From Candidatus Methanomethylicia archaeon (GTDB lineage Archaea > Thermoproteota > Methanomethylicia > Methanomethylicales > Methanomethylicaceae), in the NCBI GenBank assembly GCA_024464205.1, contig JANHAI010000071.1, forward strand, positions 1 through 5,909: a stretch of 5,909 nucleotides of DNA, read 5' to 3'. The notes beneath the pieces were generated by a model, which was not told the origin of the DNA, searched no databases, and was given only the letters and a program-made list of their open reading frames with translations. Positions 1-5,378 of the stretch are shown here, piece by piece. The position numbers and the translations under genes were made by a program. Positions within the stretch are counted from its first letter, which is position 1. Every line of letters starts with the position of its first letter.

Positions 1-321
1 CAGAGGGCATACATATCATTCCACGGAGTCCGGATGTACTCGGACGCTGCGAGGATGGTCGAATACTCCAGGTCCGGGAATCTCCCTCCTGTGACTGGCG
101 CGCGCGGGGCGGAATCGCTCAGGGCGGTGCTTGCAGAGGACGCGATCTTCCCGATGTCGAAGGCCGATTTGATCATGGACCAAGGCTGGAAGCTCTTCGA
201 TGGGAGCGGGGGCAAGAGGGTGAGGGTCGCGGAGGTGCTGGATCGGCTCCCCGAGAGGCTGTATTGCGGGGTAGCGGACGTTATCGACGCCCTGAAGACG
301 GGGGGGATGGGTTTTGGCTAG
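1..321 (+). CDS. C-terminal part of a DUF2795-like protein (5' end outside window)
   Basis: The frame is open from base 1 to a TAG at 319-321, giving 106 residues. An ATG at 34 is possible, but the frame continues upstream without a stop, so the gene probably starts outside the window. The last half (about residues 48-98) resembles DUF2795: a FPMSKADLI stretch, a helix, then VLDRLPERLY and VADVIDAL. This matches the family pattern of 'FPasKedLi ... LerLPdreY.sp.dV..al'. The family has no known enzymatic role; it is a small helical domain often found in archaea and actinobacteria. The N-terminal half (AYISFHGVRMYSDAARMVEY) is not recognised. The gene overlaps the DUF72 gene by 8 bp, so the two are probably co-transcribed and translationally coupled. 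The family assignment is from pattern memory and is moderate. Confidence 0.7.
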   Translation, partial: QRAYISFHGVRMYSDAARMVEYSRSGNLPPVTGARGAESLRAVLAEDAIFPMSKADLIMDQGWKLFDGSGGKRVRVAEVLDRLPERLYCGVADVIDALKTGGMGFG

Positions 322-1159
322 CAAGTTGTTCTTCGGCACCTCGGGATGGAGTTACAAGGAGTGGGTAGGCAAGCTTTACAGGACGGACGACGAGAGCAAG
401 CTGAGGACATACGCGGAGGTCTTCAGGGCGGCTGAGATCGATTCGACATTCTATTCGTACCCGACGAGGGGGCTCTCAATCGGGTGGAAGACGAACACCC
501 CGCCAGGGTTTGTATTCACTGCCAAACTCCCCCGAGAGATAACCCACGAAAAGAGGCTTGACCTCTCCAAGGGCGCAGGCAAAGACCTCATGAGGTTTGT
601 CAACCTGATGGAGCCGCTTGCGGCTTCTGGGAAGCTTGGCTGCCTCCTCATACAGCTCCCGCCGAGCTTTGCCTTCGATTTAAAGTCCTTGGAGGGGTTC
701 TTTTGCGCGCTTCCTAAGAACATAAGGTTCGCGGTGGAGTTCAGGAATCTCTCATGGATGAGGGAGGAGACATGGGACCTGCTCGAGAGTCACAATGTCG
801 CGTACGTCAATGTGGACGAGCCGCTCCTGCCGCCAGAAGTCCACCTTACCGCCGACTTCTCTTACATCAGGTGGCATGGCCGCGGAAGCAAGGTCTGGTT
901 CGACTACAATTACTCGCGAGAGGAGCTGGAGCAGTGGGTTCCAAAGGTCAGGGAAGTCGCGGGTGCAGTGAAAGAGACCTATTGCTTCTTCAACAACCAT
1001 TACCACGGATATGCCGTAGAGAACTGCCTGCATATCCTGGAGATGCTCGGTGTGGCAGATGATGCCCAGAAGGAGGCAATAGGCAGGATCGGGCGTACGG
1101 CAAGTGGTCTGGATGGGTACCGCGCCACGGGAGAAAGGAGCTTGGACGGTTTCGCATGA
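314..1159 (+). CDS. DUF72 (YecE-like) TIM-barrel protein
   Basis: A 281-residue protein, within the usual length of the DUF72/YecE family. Characteristic segments run in order: GTSGW (8-12), EIDSTFYSYP (41-50), FVFTAKLPREITHEKRL (66-82), LIQLPPSF (112-119), RFAVEFRNLSW (138-148), YIRWHGR (184-190) and CFFNNHYHGYAVENC (224-238). Structures in the family are TIM barrels. The biochemical role is unknown, although conserved acidic and aromatic residues in the barrel mouth suggest an enzyme, and it is expected to be cytosolic. The start is TTG at 314. An in-frame TGA at 293-295 excludes any earlier start, and a G-run (300-306) lies 7 bases upstream as a crude Shine-Dalgarno. The start overlaps the preceding gene's stop, which implies coupling. 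The gene ends with TGA at 1157-1159 and looks intact. Confidence 0.93.
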   Translation: MASKLFFGTSGWSYKEWVGKLYRTDDESKLRTYAEVFRAAEIDSTFYSYPTRGLSIGWKTNTPPGFVFTAKLPREITHEKRLDLSKGAGKDLMRFVNLMEPLAASGKLGCLLIQLPPSFAFDLKSLEGFFCALPKNIRFAVEFRNLSWMREETWDLLESHNVAYVNVDEPLLPPEVHLTADFSYIRWHGRGSKVWFDYNYSREELEQWVPKVREVAGAVKETYCFFNNHYHGYAVENCLHILEMLGVADDAQKEAIGRIGRTASGLDGYRATGERSLDGFA

Positions 1160-1186
1160 CGGTTCGAAGTGCGCTATGCCGAGACA

Positions 1187-1198
1187 GAGGCGCGCCTC
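1187..1198. repeat. 12-bp perfect palindrome between convergent genes
   Basis: GAGGCGCGCCTC is perfectly self-complementary. It lies 27 bp beyond the stop of the DUF72 gene and about 70 bp beyond the stop of the surface-protein gene on the other strand. As RNA it could only form a 4-bp stem with a CGCG loop, and no T-run follows it on the plus strand. It is therefore a poor intrinsic terminator. It could be chance in GC-rich spacer DNA or a protein-binding site. Confidence 0.4.
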
Positions 1199-1251
1199 GA
1201 TGTGCAACGAATTGGCTACATCCCAACGAGGAGGCTGCGCAGATGGCTGGG

Positions 1252-1261
1252 AAAAAAGGGG
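1252..1261 (-). terminator. U-tract terminator of the surface-protein gene
   Basis: Read on the minus strand, the surface-protein stop (TAA, 1268-1270) is followed within 10 bases by a C-rich run and six Ts (CCCCTTTTTT). Archaeal RNA polymerase terminates at short U-tracts with little need for a hairpin. The same decamer follows the other small minus-strand gene at 5026-5035. Confidence 0.6.
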
Positions 1262-1267
1262 AAGGGG

Positions 1268-3091
1268 TTAGCTGCGCTTTCGAAGGAGCAACAGCAAACC
1301 AACAATCACTGCGGCGCCTACCGCACCTCCTGCCAAGAGGAAGAGGGTGTTGTCACTGGTTTCGCTTGGTTGGGGCGGCGGACCCTGTGCTGGCGTGCAT
1401 GTTATGGTGAGTGTGGTGGAGTTGCTGGCCAAGTAATCGCTGCTCTCAGGCCAGTAGGCATAGAACGAGTATGTCCCTGGCTGGCTCAGACTCGCAGTTA
1501 AGGAATAAGTACCGGCCACTAAGGTAGCATTTGAAAAAGCAAGGTAGTTCGACCCGTTCACGGACCTGAATATCGTCACTGTGCCATTGGCATTTGCGGA
1601 GAGGGTGCCGGTGAGGGTTATGTTCGAGCCGGCGGTGACGTTGCTAGCTGATGACTGGATAGAGATCTGGACTGCCTGCTTCGGGGTCTGAGCCAACGGA
1701 TCAATGATTCTCCCCTGGAGGTTGCCCTTCGGCAGGGCATTGAGGGTGAAGTTGACGGTCGTGGTCGAATTGGGTGTGAGGGTCACTCCCCCGACTGTAG
1801 CTGTAGCGAAGCCGATCTTTGAGGCTGAGACGTTGACTTCTAACGTCATTGTGTCTGGGGGTAGCGTCACCGGAACGAAGAAGTATCCATTGGTATCGGA
1901 GGAACCGGAGTTGGCTCCTGCCTGTATTGCGGTGTAAGCGAGGCTGTTCCCAAGGCTGTCGTTGACCAGACCTGCCACAAATGCGTAGGTGTTCCCGTTC
2001 GACGGGAGGGTGAAGTCGACGTTCTTCGTCTCTTCGCCTTCCACGACGGTGACGGTCTGGCTCGGGGCCGATGGGTATGACGGCTGCACGACGTATGAGC
2101 CGTTGTAGAGGTAAGTCGCCAAACGGTACCTGCCGTAATGATCCGTGTAGGCAACGCACGCTGTATGGTTATTCAGGGGGGTGAAGTAGATCATGATGCC
2201 AGGCGCAGGGTAGCCATTGCTGTACGTCACGGTGCCCGAGACGATTGCTGACGGGACGAGCGCAAAGTCGAAGTCCTTTACCTCTTCGCCCGTGACGAGA
2301 TCAACGTACCTATAGGATTCTTCAGCACCGTAACCCCCAGCAGACACCATTATTTTGTAGGATCCGTTGGTAAGGCAATTCGATATGTTGTAAAAGCCGT
2401 CCGAGTCGGTGACGGCATAGTTGAGGAGGTATGTGTCGTTCAAGTATGCGTAAACGTATCTCATGGAGATCGGCGAGCCGTTAGTCGCCCTCACGTGCCC
2501 CGAGATCCGAGCTGAATAATCGAGCGGGACGACGACGCCTGAGGTGGTCTCACCCTCGACGACATGGATATCGTAGATCCTTTTTGCGAGGTACCCGCCA
2601 TTCACCTTCCTCACGTCCCATTGTGGGTTTATTTCTAGGAAGTATGTGCCGTTCTTGAGGCCGGTGTTAAATTGGAATGTCCCATTTTTCAGGATCGTCC
2701 CTGAAATTGAAGCGTTCGTCGATTGGTCGGATATCGTAATTTGGAGGTCAGTGATCGGTTCTCCATGGGGACCGACCGCGGTGCCCGTTACTTTCCCTGA
2801 TCTGCCTAGCGGGATATCTCCCAGATCGGTTGTGTTTCCAGCGGTTACGACGACGTTCTCAAGCTTGCCAAAGACATACCCGCTGACTATTACGTCGACT
2901 GTGTAATTGCCCGCGGGTATTGCGCCGTTGAAACGACCGTCTGCCGCCGTTGAAAGGTAAACGTTTGCGTTCGCACCTGTAACCCGGACTGTTGCGGATG
3001 GGATTGGAGCCAGGGCGTTTATTGAAGGGAAAGACGCGACAAGCATTAATGCGACGAGCACGGATGCGGAAAAAATATTCTTTAGACTCAT
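1268..3091 (-). CDS. Secreted, membrane-anchored surface protein with carboxypeptidase-regulatory-like repeats and an Ig-like domain
   Basis: A 607-residue protein. Residues 1-26 form a signal peptide (Lys4, hydrophobic core, likely cut after INA). Repeating beta-sandwich units follow at roughly 30-95, 98-192, 195-280, 282-363 and 368-452. Each carries the pattern SGxV...G.P......TD..G.Y....L.NGSY of carboxypeptidase-regulatory-like/CarboxypepD_reg domains. A stub of a further unit (457-470) leads into an Ig-like domain at about 473-565. Then come a short Pro/Gln linker (QGPPPQPSET), a transmembrane helix (about 583-603) and RKRS. I count 21 N-glycosylation sequons, all outside the membrane segment. 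This suggests a glycosylated cell-surface or cell-wall protein with its C-terminus in the cytoplasm. No catalytic domain is visible, so adhesion, a structural role or glycan binding are all possible. The ATG at 3089-3091 is supported by the signal peptide and promoter spacing. The gene appears to be monocistronic. Confidence 0.9.
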   Translation of the reverse strand: MSLKNIFSASVLVALMLVASFPSINALAPIPSATVRVTGANANVYLSTAADGRFNGAIPAGNYTVDVIVSGYVFGKLENVVVTAGNTTDLGDIPLGRSGKVTGTAVGPHGEPITDLQITISDQSTNASISGTILKNGTFQFNTGLKNGTYFLEINPQWDVRKVNGGYLAKRIYDIHVVEGETTSGVVVPLDYSARISGHVRATNGSPISMRYVYAYLNDTYLLNYAVTDSDGFYNISNCLTNGSYKIMVSAGGYGAEESYRYVDLVTGEEVKDFDFALVPSAIVSGTVTYSNGYPAPGIMIYFTPLNNHTACVAYTDHYGRYRLATYLYNGSYVVQPSYPSAPSQTVTVVEGEETKNVDFTLPSNGNTYAFVAGLVNDSLGNSLAYTAIQAGANSGSSDTNGYFFVPVTLPPDTMTLEVNVSASKIGFATATVGGVTLTPNSTTTVNFTLNALPKGNLQGRIIDPLAQTPKQAVQISIQSSASNVTAGSNITLTGTLSANANGTVTIFRSVNGSNYLAFSNATLVAGTYSLTASLSQPGTYSFYAYWPESSDYLASNSTTLTITCTPAQGPPPQPSETSDNTLFLLAGGAVGAAVIVGLLLLLRKRS

Positions 3092-3097
3092 TTTGAT

Positions 3098-3102
3098 TCC
3101 TT
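3098..3102 (-). promoter_or_regulatory. Weak ribosome binding site of the surface-protein gene
   Basis: AAGGA on the minus strand, six bases ahead of the ATG at 3089-3091. Given the predicted transcript start near 3101, this motif would lie at the very 5' end of the RNA. It may therefore not act as a classical Shine-Dalgarno. Confidence 0.35.
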
Positions 3103-3123
3103 ATCATCTATTAATTCAATGCG

Positions 3124-3138
3124 TAATTATACCTTTCC
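3124..3138 (-). promoter_or_regulatory. TATA/BRE promoter of the surface-protein gene
   Basis: On the minus strand GGAAAGG (BRE-like, 3132-3138) is followed directly by TATAATTA (3124-3131). Using the usual archaeal spacing of about 26 bases from the TATA centre, transcription would begin near 3101. That leaves a 5' leader of about 10 bases before the ATG at 3091. A short dyad (CCAAT/ATTGG, 3137-3150) touches the BRE and could be an operator. Confidence 0.55.
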
Positions 3139-3440
3139 AATTGTTATTGGACTCTAAAGAGGTAGAAAAATTTGACTATGCCAAGAAGCGATTGGGAATG
3201 GGCAGGATGAAGGGAGGATCGGGCATTGCTTCCAGGCTTAGGGCATGGTTATTTGTACTTGGTCGGTTCTCCTGCAACATCGCGCATAGGGGGATTGATT
3301 CATAACGGCTATATCGGAGCTGTCGCAGCGACTGCAATATGGCTTGGATCGGAGGGTTGTTGCTTTTGGATCACTCACGATATCAATAAGTCGATCGCGC
3401 CGATTGTCATTCGGGTTTAATGTGACAGGGGTTGTGCAAG
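3139..3440. other. Divergent intergenic stretch without a convincing gene
   Basis: This is the centre of the gap between the divergent surface-protein and helicase genes. I see no tRNA, rRNA or CRISPR repeat. It contains a 17-base imperfect dyad centred on GTCGCAGCGAC (3319-3335). It also holds a possible 64-codon frame (3226-3420, TTG start) with a good GGAGG eight bases ahead (3213-3217). That frame's protein is unrecognised, and its arginine codons (CGC, CGG) differ from the AGG/AGA of the neighbouring genes, so I do not call it a gene. Confidence 0.5.
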
Positions 3441-3442
3441 TT

Positions 3443-3458
3443 CGGAAACATTTATAAG
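3443..3458 (+). promoter_or_regulatory. TATA/BRE promoter of the DEAD-box helicase gene
   Basis: CGGAAAC (3443-3449, BRE-like) sits just ahead of TTTATAAG (3451-3458), close to the archaeal consensus. The expected transcript start is near 3480. That leaves about 120 bases of leader before the ATG at 3600, unusually long for an archaeal mRNA. A weaker alternative TATA-like site (TTTAAAG, 3482-3488) would start transcripts near 3510 and still leave a leader of about 90 bases. Confidence 0.65.
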
Positions 3459-3466
3459 CAATAACT

Positions 3467-3498
3467 GGCTTCCTGAACAGGTTTAAAGTACGGAAGCC
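3467..3498. repeat. Inverted repeat spanning the predicted helicase transcript start
   Basis: GGCTTCC (3467-3473) and GGAAGCC (3492-3498) are perfect inverted copies separated by 18 bases. The dyad centre (about 3482) coincides with the transcript start predicted from the TATA box. This suits a regulator binding site that could block initiation. The 18-base spacer makes an RNA hairpin less likely, since only part of it would be transcribed. Confidence 0.45.
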
Positions 3499-3599
3499 TT
3501 GACAAATAGCGTTAGCCTACCATGCTAATTCTATTGCTTTTGTAGCTTTACACACAAAAAAGGCAAAAAATGAGTTGATGATTTACGAAGTTCGAAGAT
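3480..3599 (+). promoter_or_regulatory. Long, foldable 5' leader of the helicase mRNA
   Basis: This is the segment between the predicted transcript start and the ATG. It can fold a stem-loop at 3505-3535: AATAG pairs with CTATT, then one C/T mismatch, then GTTAGC with GCTAAT (closing G-U), with a seven-base loop CTACCAT. A smaller TGTA/TACA hairpin lies at 3541-3552. After an A-rich run come two short start-stop frames: ATG AGT TGA at 3570-3578, and a ten-codon frame at 3578-3610 that overlaps the helicase start. No good Shine-Dalgarno precedes the ATG at 3600. Long leaders are known on cold-induced RNA helicase genes, so post-transcriptional control is a reasonable inference. Confidence 0.45.
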
Positions 3600-4895
3600 A
3601 TGAATATTGATAAAGAAGTGTTAGACGCAATTAACGAGATTGGGTTCAGGGAACCGACCAAGATCCAGACGGAAGCGATTCCGCTGATCAAGGAAGGTTA
3701 CGATGTTGTCGGCCAGTCTGAGACCGGCTCCGGCAAGACCGGGGCTTTCGGGATCCCGCTTGTTGAGAAAGTGTCCAAGGGGGAGGGCGTCCAAGCCCTC
3801 ATACTGGTCCCGACTCGGGAGCTTGCGCAGCAGATAGCTGTCGAGCTCCAGAAGTTCTCCCGCAGAAAAGGGCTCAGGGTCCAGTGCGTATATGGGGGAG
3901 CACCCATAGCCCCGCAGATCTCGGGGCTGAGGCACGCCGAGATAGTAGTCGGGACGCCCGGCAGGATCATGGATCACCTTGAGCGCGGGACGCTCAGGAC
4001 GGACAGGGTGGGGATCTTTGTGCTTGACGAGGCTGACAAAATGATAGACATGGGTTTCATAGACGACATAAAGCTGATAGAGAGGGAGATCCCGAAGGAC
4101 AGGCAGACGCTGATGTTCAGCGCGACTATGCCTGAAGGCCTTGCGGGGATAAGGGACAGGTTCACGAGGGGAGCGGTGAAGGTCAAGACGGAGACAAAGG
4201 TCAGCGAGGATATGCTGAAGCAGTTCTACTGCGACGTGGAGCGACAGATGAAGTTCTCGCTCCTGGTCCACCTCCTAAACGAGGAGGATCCGTACCTCTC
4301 GATAGTATTCTGCAACACGAAGCGTGAGGTCGACCTGGTCACAAAGAACCTGAAGAGGAACGGCATCAACGCTGACTGCCTCCATGGCGACATGACCCAA
4401 GGGAGAAGGGAGCACGCGATAAGAGATTTCCATGACGGCGAGACCGATGTGCTCGTTGCCACGGATGTGGCAGCAAGGGGCCTTGACTTCAAGAAAGTGA
4501 CCCACATATTCAACTACGGCGTACCAAAGAACTCGGAGGATTACGTGAATAGGATAGGCAGGACAGCCCGCGCGGGTGAGAGCGGCAAGGCGATCGTCCT
4601 GCTGAGCGAGGAGGATCACCCAGCATTCAGGAGGGTCATGGGCACATATGACTTCGAGATACAGCAAATGGAATGCAACGACTTCAAGAAAGTGCCTTTC
4701 ATAAGAGGGGAACGCGATAGGCAAGGAAGAAGCGGCCAATACAGCAGACGTGGATACAGGGGCCAAGGAAACGGAAGGGGGCGGAGTTTTGGACGCCGCG
4801 AGAGCAGCAACAGGTTGGAGAATAGCCCCCTCGGCGGATATGGCTTCCCTCGATCCAACGGCTACATGGGCAACAACAGGTACGGCGGCAACTGA
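3600..4895 (+). CDS. DEAD-box ATP-dependent RNA helicase (DeaD/CsdA type)
   Basis: A 431-residue RNA helicase. It unwinds short RNA duplexes with ATP and is likely involved in ribosome assembly, mRNA unfolding or decay in the cytosol. Motifs in order: Q motif GFREPTKIQ (15-23), motif I SETGSGKT (40-47), Ia PTREL (71-75), GG (99-100), Ib TPGR (119-122), II DEAD (143-146), III SAT (174-176), IV IVFCNT (235-240), QGRR (267-270), V ATDVAARGLDF (287-297) and VI NRIGRTARAG (317-326). Motif VI begins with Asn instead of the usual His. Residues 367-431 form a basic, disordered tail rich in Arg, Gly, Gln, Asn and Tyr, typical of nonspecific RNA binding. The ATG at 3600 is the only usable in-frame ATG, yet the upstream codons TTC GAA GAT encode the conserved FED of this family. 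The true N-terminus is therefore uncertain. The stop is TGA. Confidence 0.95.
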   Translation: MNIDKEVLDAINEIGFREPTKIQTEAIPLIKEGYDVVGQSETGSGKTGAFGIPLVEKVSKGEGVQALILVPTRELAQQIAVELQKFSRRKGLRVQCVYGGAPIAPQISGLRHAEIVVGTPGRIMDHLERGTLRTDRVGIFVLDEADKMIDMGFIDDIKLIEREIPKDRQTLMFSATMPEGLAGIRDRFTRGAVKVKTETKVSEDMLKQFYCDVERQMKFSLLVHLLNEEDPYLSIVFCNTKREVDLVTKNLKRNGINADCLHGDMTQGRREHAIRDFHDGETDVLVATDVAARGLDFKKVTHIFNYGVPKNSEDYVNRIGRTARAGESGKAIVLLSEEDHPAFRRVMGTYDFEIQQMECNDFKKVPFIRGERDRQGRSGQYSRRGYRGQGNGRGRSFGRRESSNRLENSPLGGYGFPRSNGYMGNNRYGGN

Positions 4896-4913
4896 GCGGT
4901 CTGATGCGACCGC
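4896..4913 (+). other. Hairpin directly after the helicase stop codon
   Basis: GCGGTC (4896-4901) and GACCGC (4908-4913) form a perfect 6-bp GC-rich stem with a six-base loop, starting at the base after the TGA. No T-run follows. It is the first of three successive hairpins in the 3' region and may protect the 3' end or slow the polymerase. Confidence 0.55.
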
Positions 4914-4920
4914 CATGGCA

Positions 4921-4950
4921 TTGACCTCTGCTGTCCATGGAGCAGGTCAA
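4921..4950 (+). other. Second, strong hairpin in the helicase 3' region
   Basis: The left arm (4921-4932) and right arm (4941-4950) pair over 10 bp, TTGACC with GGTCAA and TGCT with AGCA, with a two-base bulge (4927-4928). The loop is GTCCATGG. The loop and adjacent arm contain TCCATGGAGC, which recurs at 5010-5019. It lies between the first hairpin and the terminator. Confidence 0.6.
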
Positions 4951-4960
4951 GCCATACATC

Positions 4961-4990
4961 GCCTTTCAATGAGCGATAAGGCAGCTTTTT
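4961..4990 (+). terminator. Terminator of the helicase gene
   Basis: GCCTT (4961-4965) pairs with AAGGC (4978-4982), and five Ts follow at 4986-4990, with a second T-rich stretch at 5001-5010. Archaeal termination depends mainly on the U-tract. The stem is short and may be incidental. Confidence 0.5.
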
Positions 4991-5025
4991 AGGCCCAGCA
5001 TTTTATTATTCCATGGAGCGGAATT

Positions 5026-5035
5026 AAAAAAGGGG
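5026..5035 (-). terminator. U-tract terminator of the small membrane-protein gene
   Basis: About 30 bases past the TAA at 5065-5067 the minus strand reads CCCCTTTTTT, identical to the site after the surface-protein gene. A 5-bp hairpin (ATTCC/GGAAT, 5008-5024) follows just downstream. Confidence 0.55.
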
Positions 5036-5064
5036 ACCAGCGCGACAGAATCAAGCACTTACAT

Positions 5065-5349
5065 TTATTGCTTTGGAGCTGCCGGTTGCTGGGTTTGCGG
5101 TAAAGGCTGCTGCTTTGGTTTTGAGGATCGGCTAACGACGGAATAGATCAGCCAGACGACTATGCCATAAATGACGCCATTGAGTATCGCTGAGGCAAAG
5201 ATAGGGGCAGGGTACCCCAATAGCGGGTAATCGGTCTGTGGGAAGCCCAAAGCGTAGTATATGCTGAGGCCGGGTGGCAGCGAAGGATTCGCTATAGTGG
5301 CAAGGATCCCTACAAAGAATACAGCCAAAAAGACCAATGCGCCTTTCAT
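5065..5349 (-). CDS. Small two-helix membrane protein of unknown function
   Basis: A 94-residue protein. The first helix spans about residues 4-20 and could act as an uncleaved signal anchor. A loop rich in Pro, Tyr and Gly (about 21-48) is followed by the second helix (about 49-72) and a positively charged RSSKPK. The cytoplasmic tail is Gln/Pro-rich (QQPLPQTQQPAAPKQ). By the positive-inside rule both ends are in the cytosol and the loop faces outward. I do not recognise the family. The ATG at 5347-5349 is chosen over a start at 5454 because a strong TATA box lies inside that longer frame, exactly where a near-leaderless transcript would begin. It is co-directional with the HMG-CoA reductase gene but has its own promoter, so the link may be only positional. 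Confidence 0.7.
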   Translation of the reverse strand: MKGALVFLAVFFVGILATIANPSLPPGLSIYYALGFPQTDYPLLGYPAPIFASAILNGVIYGIVVWLIYSVVSRSSKPKQQPLPQTQQPAAPKQ

Positions 5350-5378
5350 AATATCACAGTCTTTGGTCGCAAGGAACC

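Noticed and set aside
752..1207. Minus-strand frame (151 codons) antisense to DUF72
   Set aside because: DUF72 on the plus strand is conserved throughout. This frame has no promoter or recognisable product.
1156..1501. Two plus-strand frames overlapping the end of the surface-protein gene
   Set aside because: They run antisense to the linker, anchor and Ig-like region of the well-supported minus-strand gene, and the products look random.
3139..3440. tRNA or box C/D RNA in the divergent gap
   Set aside because: I found no cloverleaf arms or T-loop, and no C box (RTGATGA) paired with a D box (CTGA) at suitable spacing.
3570..3581. TGA recoding (readthrough) linking ATG at 3570 to the helicase
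   Set aside because: TGA ends both the DUF72 and helicase genes, two TGAs in tandem would need to be read through, and nothing resembling a selenocysteine context is evident. An indel or alternative start is simpler.
3621..4271. Minus-strand open frame (216 codons) antisense to the helicase
   Set aside because: It is a shadow of the helicase reading frame, with no start signals or domain.
4275..4916. Long minus-strand open frame (213 codons) antisense to the helicase
   Set aside because: The plus strand carries an unmistakable DEAD-box helicase with all motifs. The antisense product has no recognisable domain and the composition expected of a shadow frame.
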